This document shows positions 46,620 to 54,647 of a stretch of DNA of 64,000 bases, in pieces. Position numbers and translations under genes: made by a program. Position 1 is the stretch's first letter. Every line of letters begins with the position of its first letter. Source of the DNA: Thiohalorhabdus denitrificans (GTDB taxonomy: Bacteria; Pseudomonadota; Gammaproteobacteria; Thiohalorhabdales; Thiohalorhabdaceae); assembly GCF_001399755.1 (NCBI RefSeq), contig NZ_LJCP01000009.1, forward strand, positions 1 to 64,000, read 5' to 3'. The notes under the pieces were generated by a model that was not told the origin of the DNA, did not search any database, and was given only the letters and a program-made list of their open reading frames with translations.

Positions 46620-47828
46620 CTAGGCGCTCTTGGCCGGGGACACCTCGGCGAACAGGTAGTGCTCCATGTTGTCCATCATCTCGAGCATCTCCTCCATGTC
46701 GCGGAACCGGAGGATCATGGTTCCGAGGGTGTCCTGGGAGCCGCTGAATTTCCTAACCGGATCGCCGGGGCTGGCCCAGATGTTTTGCTCCACGATCCTT
46801 TCCCTGACCTCGTCCGAGATCCATAACCGCTCCAGGATGCCGTCCGCCTGGGCGTGGACAATGTAGGAGGCCCAGAAACCCGATACCGGGGTGGGCTGTA
46901 TGGCTCGGCAGTCCCCGCCCAGGGCCGCCTCCACCGTGTATTTGATGAGATCCACGCCGGTGGCGTACCGGTTTACTTCCGGAATCAGGTTTCCGCCGTT
47001 GCGTGGGCCCACCTCCAGGAAGTACAGATCGCCCTGCTCCGTGAACACCAGCTCGATATTCAAGGCCCCGTTCCGGAAGCCCGTCTCATCCAACAACCGC
47101 TGGGTATGGCGTTCCGCCGTTTCCCGTTGTTCCGCCGACAGGGTGGACGGAAAGCTGATCCCGGCCGGGACAATCCCGTTGCACTTGGGATCCGTATGCT
47201 GGTTCGACCAGCAGCAGAACCGCAGCTCGCCGTCCACTACGAAGGCGTCGGCGTCGATCTGATACCCCTCCTTTTCGATGGCCTCTTCCACCACCACCCG
47301 TCCGGACCGGGAAAACGCCTCCGCCCGGGCATAGGCCCCGGGGAGCTCCCCGGGGCCCCGCACCCGGGAGACCCCTTTGCTGCCGGAGGAGTCCGCGGGC
47401 TTGACGAAGCAAGGCCTCGCCAGGAGCTCGGCGAATTCCTGGGCCGCTCCGGCCTCCGTGAAGGTTTCCGACCAGGGCGTGTTGAAGCCGTTCTCCTCCA
47501 GAAAGCTCCGGAACCGTTGCTTGTCCGCGAGGGTCTGGACCGTTTCGTAGGGGTTGGAGGGCAGGCCGAGCCGGTTTCCCACATAGGCGGCGGTGGGGGC
47601 CGCCGGATCGGAGGCGTAGGCCACGATTCCGTCGATGTCCAATTGGCGGGCCAGGGCCAGCACTCCGTCGGAATCCGTTGTGCTCACGTTGTGGCATTCA
47701 TGGGCGAGCCGATGGCCCGGGTTGTCCGGACGGTTGTCGACGGTGATTACATGGTGGCCCGCCTGCCGCGCATACCGTATGGGCGGGGTCTGCATCGGGC
47801 TCGCGCCAAGGAAGATCAGCCTGCCCAT
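46620..47828 (-). CDS. ATP-grasp ligase of a surface-glycan cluster
   Basis: 402 residues from ATG 47828. N-terminal pre-ATP-grasp Rossmann part (RLIFLGASPMQTPPIRYARQAGHHVITVDNRPDNPG), lid and ATP site (ARPCFVKPADSSGSKGVSRVRGPGELPGAYARA, VVVEEAIEKEGYQIDADAFV), and metal motif (GALNIELVFTEQGDLYFLEVGPRNGGNLIP). Such ligases join a carboxylate to an amine with ATP. Between a sugar aminotransferase and a glycosyltransferase, acylation of an amino sugar is a reasonable guess. Its first bases overlap the DegT gene by 13. Confidence 0.82.
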   Translation of the reverse strand: MGRLIFLGASPMQTPPIRYARQAGHHVITVDNRPDNPGHRLAHECHNVSTTDSDGVLALARQLDIDGIVAYASDPAAPTAAYVGNRLGLPSNPYETVQTLADKQRFRSFLEENGFNTPWSETFTEAGAAQEFAELLARPCFVKPADSSGSKGVSRVRGPGELPGAYARAEAFSRSGRVVVEEAIEKEGYQIDADAFVVDGELRFCCWSNQHTDPKCNGIVPAGISFPSTLSAEQRETAERHTQRLLDETGFRNGALNIELVFTEQGDLYFLEVGPRNGGNLIPEVNRYATGVDLIKYTVEAALGGDCRAIQPTPVSGFWASYIVHAQADGILERLWISDEVRERIVEQNIWASPGDPVRKFSGSQDTLGTMILRFRDMEEMLEMMDNMEHYLFAEVSPAKSA

Positions 47829-48907
47829 GGGGATAGTTCCTTTTTGATGGTTTCGCAGATGTGCCGGATCGTGCCTTCCCCGAGGCCGGGGTACACCGGC
47901 AGGCACAGCACCCTGGCGGCGGTTGCCTCCGCATTCGGGAACCGCTGCTCGGTGCCAAAGGGGGAGGTGGTGCTCAGGGCCGGGTAGAAATAGGGACGGC
48001 AGTGGATATCGGCCCGGGCCAGGGCGCTCCAAAGCCGGTCCCGGGCTCCCTGGTCCTCGAGGAGGATGGGTGCGTAGGCCCCGTTTCTGGTGGCATCCGG
48101 GCTCCAGCGGGGGAAGTCCACCCACCCCTTCAGCTTGGTTTCGTAGTCCTGCTGGATCTCCCGGCGCCGGACCAGGATGTCCGGAAGGTCCTCCAGCACC
48201 GCCAACCCCATGGCCGCCTGGAGCTCGCTCATTTTGGCGTTCCCGCCGGGATGGCGGATGGCCCCGGAGCCCCGCTCGATGCCGAAATTAATCAGGCTTC
48301 GGGCCCGCTGCTCGGCCTCCTCCCCGCGGAACACGATCCCCCCGCCTTCGCCGGTATGGAAGAGCTTCGTGGCGTGAAAGCTCAGGGTGACGGCGTCCCC
48401 CCACCGGAGAAGGCTTGCGCCTTCATGGTCCACCCCCAGGGCATGGGCCGCGTCATAGACGGTCGCCAGGCCCTTGCGCCGGGCCAGCTCCCCGAGAGCG
48501 CGCACATCACAGGGGTTGCCGTAGACGTGCACCGGCACGAGGGCGGTGGTGTTCGCGGTTACGGCCTGCTCGGCGCCTTCGGCGTCGAGGTTCAGCGTGG
48601 CCGGGTCGATATCCGCGTAGCGGGGCCGGACCCTCTGGTTGCTCAGGGCGGCGCTGGTGGCCACGAAGGTGAACGGCGTGGTGACGGCCTCCCCCGCGAT
48701 CCCCAGGGCCTTTACGGCCACGCTCAGGGCCAAGGTCCCATTGGCCACCAGAAGCAGATGGTCGATGCCCAGGAAATCCTTCAGGCGCTCCTCCAGCTCC
48801 CGGACCAGGGGGCCGTCGTTGCTGACCTGCCCGGTCTCATAGATGCGCTCCAGATAGCTCCACAATCTGCTGCGGTCCGGCAGGTAAGGGGTCCCCACGG
48901 TGATCAT
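47816..48907 (-). CDS. DegT/DnrJ/EryC1 family sugar aminotransferase
   Basis: 363 residues. PLP-dependent aminotransferases of this family form 3- or 4-amino sugars on nucleotide carriers. The PLP lysine is K181 in TLSFHATKLFHTGEGGG, the ring-stacking Asp is D152 (YDAAHALG), and ANGTLALSVAVKALG holds the phosphate-binding residues. The start GTPYLPDRSRLWSYLERIYETGQVSNDGPLVRELE is typical. WecE- or VioA-like activity is possible. First gene of the minus-strand trio. Confidence 0.9.
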   Translation of the reverse strand: MITVGTPYLPDRSRLWSYLERIYETGQVSNDGPLVRELEERLKDFLGIDHLLLVANGTLALSVAVKALGIAGEAVTTPFTFVATSAALSNQRVRPRYADIDPATLNLDAEGAEQAVTANTTALVPVHVYGNPCDVRALGELARRKGLATVYDAAHALGVDHEGASLLRWGDAVTLSFHATKLFHTGEGGGIVFRGEEAEQRARSLINFGIERGSGAIRHPGGNAKMSELQAAMGLAVLEDLPDILVRRREIQQDYETKLKGWVDFPRWSPDATRNGAYAPILLEDQGARDRLWSALARADIHCRPYFYPALSTTSPFGTEQRFPNAEATAARVLCLPVYPGLGEGTIRHICETIKKELSPWAG

Positions 48908-49388
48908 CCGTTCGTTCCTTTCGCCGGATGCCGGAGCCGTTGCCGGCTGGTGGATGGTTGCGGAATTCCCATCCTTGTCATGCCCGGCCCAATGAGCCGC
49001 ACATTTCTTGTTGGGATGACGGAATTTGTAGAAAAATTTTACGGTTTTTGATCCGGTTTCCCGTATTTAAAGGTTTCGGGAAAAAAATAGTTAGCCTCGT
49101 TTTGAAAAAGGTCAGCCCTTCAGTGGTCAACGGTTATAGGGGAAAGGGTACTTTCATATTTCACTGTGTTGGATTGGGGGCTACCCGGATCCAATCATGT
49201 CGTAGCATCAGGGTGGGCGAGGAGAGGTGCCGGAATCTATTCAGGACACTGGGGGATCGTCAGGCAGGATTCGAAAAGCGGTAATGGGTTAATGTGGTTT
49301 TCGCGGCTTGAATCGGTGCATTTCGTTCAGTCTCTTGTAAAAAAATCCTTGCTTCCAAGGGGAACAGGGAAGACTCCCGTAACGGAAG
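48908..49388 (+). other. AT-rich gap between divergent glycan genes
   Basis: About 480 bases, AT-richer than the window average, especially at 49010-49180. It must contain the promoters for the DegT operon (minus) and the formyltransferase (plus), but none stands out. No convincing gene is seen on either strand. Confidence 0.5.
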
Positions 49389-50435
49389 ATGCCTATGGTT
49401 GCTTTGCCGGGCGAGCGCAGGCCCAGGGTACTGTTGATAGCCATGAGGAGCCCCTTGCAGGAGCCCATTTGCCGGGGAATCCGGGAAGGAGGTGGGGAAG
49501 TGGTCGGTATTGCCGAAAAGAGTGGCTGGCCGGAGGAACGACCGGGAAAGTGGAGGCGTTCCTGGCCAGGCCCTCCCGGCGATCCCGGCTGGTTGGCGTC
49601 GGGCCCGAGGGTGGCCATAGGAGGCGCCTCCGAACAGGAGCAGTTGGCCGGTCTCGTGGGCCGGCTTCAACCGGATATGGCCGTCGTGTCCCGCTGGAGC
49701 CTGCTTTCGGCAGATCTCATCCGGGCCTTCCCCCAGGGGGTCCTGAATACCCATCTTTCCCTTCTTCCCGAGCTGCGGGGGAAACACCCGGCGGTGGGGG
49801 CGCTGCTTGCCGGTTTGCGGAGGACGGGGGTCACCATCCAGGTCATGCAGGAGGGCATCGATACGGGGCCGATTCTCCTGCAGCGTCCCTTTCCCATAGA
49901 GGTCGGGGATGGGGAGGGGGAGATCACGGCCCGGGCTGCTTCGCTGTTGGCCCCAATGTACAGACAGGTGATCGAGGGCATGCGGACCGGCTGCTGGCCG
50001 AAGGGGCGGCAGCAATCCACGGGAATGGAATGCCATTTCAGCTGGAAGCGGCAGTTCGGCTCCGAGCCGCCCGAGCGGCTGCCCGTGGATTGGTCCGCTC
50101 CGGCCTGGCTGATCCACCGCGTGGCCCGCTTGCGGGTTTGCTGCACCCGTCTGGGTGGTAGGGAGGTCACGCTCCGGTGGACGGGCGCTGACGAGGCCGT
50201 GCCGGAGGGGTGCCTTTCGGAAACTCCCGGGGAGGTCCTGTCGGTCCAGGGTCGGCGGATACGGGTTATGACGGGCCAGGGGGTGGCGGAGCTCGAGGTG
50301 GCCGGGCCCGTTGGGGATCTGGGCCCGGGCGTCCATTTCGAAAACGGCCGATGGCCCCGGTGGAGGGAATTCGTGGCCTGGGTGGAGGCCTTGCCCCGGG
50401 AGGTCAAGCTCGGCGGGGCCACCTGCCAGGCCTAA
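49389..50435 (+). CDS. Formyltransferase-family protein, probable sugar N-formyltransferase
   Basis: 348 residues. The formyltransferase catalytic triad Asn-His-Asp is complete: N120 and H122 (GVLNTHLSLLPELRGKHPAVGAL) and D158 (GVTIQVMQEGIDTGPILLQRPF). The rest resembles enzymes that formylate 3- or 4-amino sugars on dTDP using N10-formyltetrahydrofolate. The N-terminal VLLIAMRSPLQEPICRGI replaces the classic start of methionyl-tRNA formyltransferase. The start is uncertain (ATG 49389 or 49395, weak ribosome binding sites). With a DegT aminotransferase next door, formylation of its amino-sugar product is likely. Confidence 0.8.
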   Translation: MPMVALPGERRPRVLLIAMRSPLQEPICRGIREGGGEVVGIAEKSGWPEERPGKWRRSWPGPPGDPGWLASGPRVAIGGASEQEQLAGLVGRLQPDMAVVSRWSLLSADLIRAFPQGVLNTHLSLLPELRGKHPAVGALLAGLRRTGVTIQVMQEGIDTGPILLQRPFPIEVGDGEGEITARAASLLAPMYRQVIEGMRTGCWPKGRQQSTGMECHFSWKRQFGSEPPERLPVDWSAPAWLIHRVARLRVCCTRLGGREVTLRWTGADEAVPEGCLSETPGEVLSVQGRRIRVMTGQGVAELEVAGPVGDLGPGVHFENGRWPRWREFVAWVEALPREVKLGGATCQA

Positions 50436-50443
50436 CCCAGGGC

Positions 50444-51496
50444 CTATTCGGTCTCCAGGTCGTACCCCTCCGGGAGCGCGCGCCCGAGGTGAGCGGCCAG
50501 GGACGCGTTCGCCTCCCTGAGTTGCTGCATCAGCCAGCGATACACCGGAACGCTGGGATCCATTCGGGTCTCGGAGAGGTCCGGAGGAGTTACATGGGCG
50601 CGGGCCTGGGCCTCCTGGATCAGCAGCCGTTTCTTACGCACGTCTCGGTAGATGTCCAGGTCGAGCAGGTTGCGGTCTCGGCCGTGGGCGGTGCGTTGCC
50701 GATGGAGGGTGGCGTGCTCGAAAAGGAGGTTGCCGAAGTCGTGCCTAACGCTCCGGTTCAGGGCCAGCTTGTGGCCGAGCACCTCCGGGGAAAGGGAAGG
50801 GTTGTGGTGCTCCAGGGCCGGGCTTTCTTCCGAAACGCCCAGGATCCGGGCGACCGCCCGCGTCAGCTCATAGCCCCGTTCGGTGGTCTTCAGGGAGCCA
50901 TCCTGCTCCCGGTATTCCTCCAGGAAGCCAACGCGGACATTGGGCTCCCCGAACGCGCCGGCATAGGATTCCACCAGCTCGTTGTAGCAAAGGTCCGGGA
51001 AGAAATTCCGTTCCCGGAACTTGTAGATGTAGTCGAGGAACTCCACCCATCCCATGGGCAGGCCGTGCTTGACGTATTCATTGTAAAGGGACCACAGGAA
51101 GTGGTCCTGGCGGCGCAGCAGGGCGAATACGGTTGCCCCGGGTCCGAAGATCTCCCGCAGGCGCATGGCCATGGTCCGGGTGTCGACCATGTCGGGGGTG
51201 AACCGGAAGGACAGCCATTCCAGGGATAGGACAAGGGCCTTCTTCCCCGCCTCCGTTGCTCTGTCCGCCTGCTCCCGGATCTTGTCTCGTGCTAGGTCCC
51301 GCTCCTTTTCGAAGGCCTCCGCCCGGGCGTACAGGAGGAGGTGCTCGAATATCCGCTCGATTTCCGCATCCGCATAGCCGATCTCGCCGTCCGCCCCCAC
51401 CCCGAGGTAGTGGATCTCCGGGTGTTTGGCGAAAAAATCCTTTTGCAGGGAGGTGGTTACGGTTTTGGGTATGCCGATGTGGATCAGGGTGTTCAT
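50444..51496 (-). CDS. Sulfotransferase-family protein
   Basis: 350 residues. The N-terminus has the 5'-phosphosulfate-binding loop of PAPS-dependent sulfotransferases, HIGIPKTVTTSLQ (6-18), but the usual glycine (PKTGTT) is Val13. The 3'-phosphate region RLREIFGPGATVFALLRRQDHFLWSLYNEYVKHG is typical (R...S). Such proteins sulfate carbohydrate or protein acceptors. It is likely part of the glycan island. It converges on the formyltransferase gene with only 8 bases between. Confidence 0.78.
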   Translation of the reverse strand: MNTLIHIGIPKTVTTSLQKDFFAKHPEIHYLGVGADGEIGYADAEIERIFEHLLLYARAEAFEKERDLARDKIREQADRATEAGKKALVLSLEWLSFRFTPDMVDTRTMAMRLREIFGPGATVFALLRRQDHFLWSLYNEYVKHGLPMGWVEFLDYIYKFRERNFFPDLCYNELVESYAGAFGEPNVRVGFLEEYREQDGSLKTTERGYELTRAVARILGVSEESPALEHHNPSLSPEVLGHKLALNRSVRHDFGNLLFEHATLHRQRTAHGRDRNLLDLDIYRDVRKKRLLIQEAQARAHVTPPDLSETRMDPSVPVYRWLMQQLREANASLAAHLGRALPEGYDLETE

Positions 51497-51655
51497 TAGG
51501 CGTCCCGGGGTGTCGGCAAGGGGTTATGGAAACCATCCCCAGCAGCCGTCTCCGAGGATGTCAAGGAGGCAAGCCGGCCTTGCCGGGCTGGGGCTGGGTG
51601 GACAGGGGTACTTTCCGGGGAGTTGACCGGGTCGGGGGAACGCGTCCTCAGCGGC

Positions 51656-51684
51656 TTGTCCCGTTTTCGGTTTGTCCCTAGGGT
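51656..51684 (+). promoter_or_regulatory. Candidate promoter for the PA2779/PA2778 pair
   Basis: TTGTCC (51656-51661) and TAGGGT (51679-51684) lie 17 bases apart, about 75 bases before the ATG. TTGTCC and TAGGGT each match consensus in only part; the same TAGGGT hexamer is seen before ilvB. Confidence 0.35.
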
Positions 51685-51759
51685 CATAGGAGAGGCCCCG
51701 CAAAACGGGGGCGTGGAAAGGCTCATCACCTTCTTCTTTCTCATCGGAAAGGGAAGTCA

Positions 51760-52167
51760 ATGCGGCAGATAGCGAAGCTCGGGCGGATCGTGGCGGCCCC
51801 GTTGGCGGTTCTGGTGGCCCTGGCCTCCATACCGGCCTCGGCCGGGGCGGGGCTCGTGTCCACGGAGCAGGTGGTCCAGGATGCCCGGATGGAAGCCGAG
51901 CGGGCGCGGGTGCAGTCCTTCCTGGAACGAGATGATGTCCGGCAGCAGCTGGAACGGCTCGGGGTTAGCGCCGAGGAAGCGTCCAAGCGGGTGGACAGCC
52001 TTACGGATGCCGAGGTGCGCCAAGTCGCGGGGGCCCTGGACCGCGAGCCGGCCGGGGGTGACGGTCTGGGGACCCTGGTCGGTGGGGCGATCTTCGTCTT
52101 CATCGTCCTCCTGATTACGGATATCGCCGGCCTCACGGACGTGTTCCCCTTCGTTAAGAAGCCCTAG
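51760..52167 (+). CDS. PA2779-family exported protein
   Basis: 135 residues. Signal peptide (VAAPLAVLVALASIPASAGA), a short helical middle with repeated Arg/Glu pairs (EAERARVQSFLERDDVRQQLERLGVSAEEASKRVDSLTDAEVRQVAG) and a C-terminal transmembrane helix (GGAIFVFIVLLITDIAGLTDVFPF). This is the layout of the Pseudomonas PA2779 family, which always sits next to a PA2778-type cysteine-peptidase homologue, as it does here 4 bases later. Function unknown. Confidence 0.85.
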   Translation: MRQIAKLGRIVAAPLAVLVALASIPASAGAGLVSTEQVVQDARMEAERARVQSFLERDDVRQQLERLGVSAEEASKRVDSLTDAEVRQVAGALDREPAGGDGLGTLVGGAIFVFIVLLITDIAGLTDVFPFVKKP

Positions 52168-52171
52168 GACC

Positions 52172-53110
52172 GTGGCCGTGTGGCGGGTCGGGGGCATCCT
52201 GGCGGTGCTCCTTCTCTCCGCCTGCGCCCACCTGGAAAGCGACCGCCTCCAAGAGGAGGCCGGAACGCTTCCCGATCGGGCCCGGGTCGCGGAGGTTCCC
52301 TTCTATCCGCAGGAGGCCCATTACTGCGGTCCGGCCTCCCTGGCCATGGTCCTGTCCTGGTCCGGCCGCGAGGTGGGGCAGCGGGAGGTGGCGCCGGAGG
52401 TGTTCACCCCCGACCGGGACGGCAGCTTCCGTACCGACATCCTGGCCGCTGCCAGGCGGCACGGGCGTCTGGCGATTCCGGTGAAGGATCTGGAAGGGGT
52501 GCTGGCCGAGGTGGCCGCCGGCCATCCGGTGCTGGTCTTCCAGAATCTGGGCCTCGACTGGCTGCCCCGGTGGCATTACGCCGTGGTGGTGGGGTACGAC
52601 CTCGGTAGCGGGCGAATGGTGCTGCACACCGGGCGCAGGGAAGCCCGGGAGGTAGCCCTTTCTACCTTCGAGCGCACGTGGGAGCGCGGGGGGCGGTGGG
52701 CCCTGGTGGTCCTCCCGCCGGGGGAGATGGCGGCCACGGCGGAGCCGCTTGCGGTGCTGGAGGCGGGCGTGGGCCTGGAGCGGGCCGATCGCCATGCGGC
52801 GGCCGGACGGGTCTACGCCGCCGTGACCCGCCGCTGGCCCGACCGCGTGGAGGGCTGGATCGGACTGGGGAACGTCCGGTATCACCAGGGCGAGCTGGAA
52901 GGCGCGGAGTCGGCCTACCGGGAGGCCTTGCGCCTCGAACCCCGGAAGGCGGAGGCCTGGAATAACTTGGCCCTGGTGCTCGGGCGGTCCGGCCGGACCC
53001 GGGCGGCCCGGGAGGCCGCCCGTTCCGCCATCCGTTCCGCCGGGGGGAAGGGGGAGGCCTACCGGGAAACCCTGCAAGAACTAGGGGGAACCCCCGAAAA
53101 ATTTCAATGA
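52172..53110 (+). CDS. PA2778-family lipoprotein: C39-like peptidase with TPR repeats
   Basis: 312 residues from GTG 52172. Lipobox L-S-A-C (C18). A papain-like C39 domain follows with nucleophile C52 (AHYCGPASLAMVLSWSG) and the histidine in LPRWHYAVVVGYD. From about residue 215, two tetratricopeptide repeats (AAGRVYAAVTRRWPDRVEGWIGLGNVRYHQGELEGAESAYREALRLEPRKAEAWNNLALVLGRSGR) give a protein-binding arm. It probably cleaves or binds peptides at the envelope together with the PA2779-type protein. Confidence 0.87.
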   Translation: MAVWRVGGILAVLLLSACAHLESDRLQEEAGTLPDRARVAEVPFYPQEAHYCGPASLAMVLSWSGREVGQREVAPEVFTPDRDGSFRTDILAAARRHGRLAIPVKDLEGVLAEVAAGHPVLVFQNLGLDWLPRWHYAVVVGYDLGSGRMVLHTGRREAREVALSTFERTWERGGRWALVVLPPGEMAATAEPLAVLEAGVGLERADRHAAAGRVYAAVTRRWPDRVEGWIGLGNVRYHQGELEGAESAYREALRLEPRKAEAWNNLALVLGRSGRTRAAREAARSAIRSAGGKGEAYRETLQELGGTPEKFQ

Positions 53111-53192
53111 AAATCTGGATTGCCGGACCCTCCCGGCTACGGGAGACCATCAAACGAGATCAACCTGTGTGGCTCCGGACAAGGAGGTAGAC

Positions 53193-53702
53193 ATGCGCGT
53201 TACCGAAGGAATGGGGCTGGCCGCGGTGGCGGCCGTGCTGCTGGGCGGGCTCGCGGGGCCGGCCCACGCCGGCGACGCTTCCGCCGAGCTGCAGGACACG
53301 GATGGCGAGGCGGTCGGGGAGGTCAAACTGAAGGAGAGCCCCCACGGGGTCCTCGTGCACGCGGAACTGGAGGGGATGCCGGAGGGCACCCACGCCTTCC
53401 ACATCCATGAAACCGGCCGGTGCGAACCGCCGTTCAAGTCCGCCGGCGGGCATTTCAATCCGGAGGACAAGGCCCACGGGTTCATGAGCGAGGAGGGGTA
53501 CCACGCCGGGGATATGCCGAACATCCACGTCTCCGACTCCGGCGACCTGGAGGTGGAGTACTTCGCCCCGGGCGTGGAGCTCGATGAGCTGCTGGACGAA
53601 GACGGCGGGGCCATCCTGGTGCACGAAGGCGGGGACGACTACGAGACCGACCCCGCGGGGGACGCCGGGTCCCGTATCGCCTGCGGCGTGATCGAAGACT
53701 AG
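53193..53702 (+). CDS. sodC: Cu/Zn superoxide dismutase
   Basis: 169 residues from ATG 53193 with a perfect AAGGAGGTAGAC. Signal peptide (AAVAAVLLGGLAGPAHA), so periplasmic; it removes superoxide. Metal ligands are visible in order: HAFHIHE (Cu), GRCEPPFKSAGGHFNP (Zn, with the disulfide Cys), HAGDMPNI, and a late SRIACGVI with the second disulfide Cys and active-site Arg. The chain is strongly acidic (LDELLDEDGG, GGDDYETDPAGD). Confidence 0.92.
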   Translation: MRVTEGMGLAAVAAVLLGGLAGPAHAGDASAELQDTDGEAVGEVKLKESPHGVLVHAELEGMPEGTHAFHIHETGRCEPPFKSAGGHFNPEDKAHGFMSEEGYHAGDMPNIHVSDSGDLEVEYFAPGVELDELLDEDGGAILVHEGGDDYETDPAGDAGSRIACGVIED

Positions 53703-53757
53703 GATTCCCCGGGGTCGCAGCGGCCACCGCCGCGGCCCCGTTCCCCCGGACCCGGTC

Positions 53758-54516
53758 TCAGCGCGGCGTCGCTTCCCGGTCCCCGCGCCCCTCCTCCAGC
53801 TCCTGCCAGCAGGTTCCCGTCCAGATCTCCGCCGGCCGGAAGCGGTCCTTGTAGGCCATCTTGTCGCAGTCCCGGATCCAATACCCCAGATAGACGTGGG
53901 GGAAGCCTTCCTCCCGGGCGTGGGCGATCTGCCAGAGGATGGCGTAGGTTCCCAGCGAGCGCCGGCTCTCCTCCGGAGCGAAGAAGGTGTACATGGCGGA
54001 AAGACCGGTGGGCAGGAAGTCGGTTATGGCCACCGCCAGCAGGCGCTCCCCGGGGTCCCGGAGCTCCACCAGCCGGGTGTCCACCGGGGAAGTCAGGCAG
54101 GCCCGCCCGAATTCTTCCGGCTCCCGGAAATCCATCTCCCCGCCCGGGTGGCGGCTTTTCTGGTATCTGCGGTAGAGCTCGAAGTGCTCCAGGTCGAGCT
54201 CCGCCGGCCGGATCCGCGCATGGAGGTCGGCGTTGCGCCGCCAGGTTCGCCGCTGGCTGCGGTCGGCCCGGAACCGGTCGGCGGGGATGCGCAGGGATTC
54301 GCAGGCGCTGCAGCCCGGGCAATGCGGGCGGTAGAGCCGCGGGCCGCTGCGCCGGAAGCCGTACCGGATGAGCTCGCCGTACAGCTGGCTATCTACCGGC
54401 ACCCCCGGGTCGTAGACCGCGGAAACCGCCGTCCGGTCGGGCAGATAGGGGCAGTCGTAGGGAAAAGTGGCGTATAATGTCATGCCTGGGGTTGGCCGAT
54501 GGGGCTTGGTTGACAC
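53758..54516 (-). CDS. bpt: Aspartate/glutamate leucyltransferase-type protein (Bpt/Ate)
   Basis: 252 residues from GTG 54516; ATG 54483 (MTLYATFPYDC) is an alternative. This enzyme adds an amino acid from tRNA to proteins with N-terminal Asp or Glu and marks them for ClpAP. The family features are clear: YDCPYLPDRTAVSAV, GFRRSGPRLYRPHCPGCSACESLRIPADRFRADRSQRRTWRR (the CxxC cysteines), FLPTGLSAMYTFF, and YLGYWIRDCDKMAYKDRFRPAEI. Typical size for the gammaproteobacterial enzyme. Confidence 0.93.
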   Translation of the reverse strand: MSTKPHRPTPGMTLYATFPYDCPYLPDRTAVSAVYDPGVPVDSQLYGELIRYGFRRSGPRLYRPHCPGCSACESLRIPADRFRADRSQRRTWRRNADLHARIRPAELDLEHFELYRRYQKSRHPGGEMDFREPEEFGRACLTSPVDTRLVELRDPGERLLAVAITDFLPTGLSAMYTFFAPEESRRSLGTYAILWQIAHAREEGFPHVYLGYWIRDCDKMAYKDRFRPAEIWTGTCWQELEEGRGDREATPR

Positions 54517-54538
54517 CCTGGCGGACCGGACCTAGGGT
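54510..54538 (+). promoter_or_regulatory. Candidate promoter for the ilv-leu cluster
   Basis: A perfect TTGACA (54510-54515) is followed after 17 bases by TAGGGT (54533-54538). It overlaps the start region of the divergent bpt gene. No leader peptide with Ile/Val/Leu runs was found between here and ilvB. Confidence 0.4.
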
Positions 54539-54647
54539 GCGTAAAATCGGGAATTTCCTGTCTACGAGCCAACCATGATAACGCAGTAGCCGTTTCCGGG
54601 TGGCGGCTCCGGCCCGCCGCCCTCAAGCCTATATACAGGAGCGAGCC

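Noticed and set aside
54539-54647. Attenuator leader peptide before ilvB
   Set aside because: Only a four-codon frame (Met-Ile-Thr-Gln) is present; no Ile/Val/Leu run and no terminator pair was seen.
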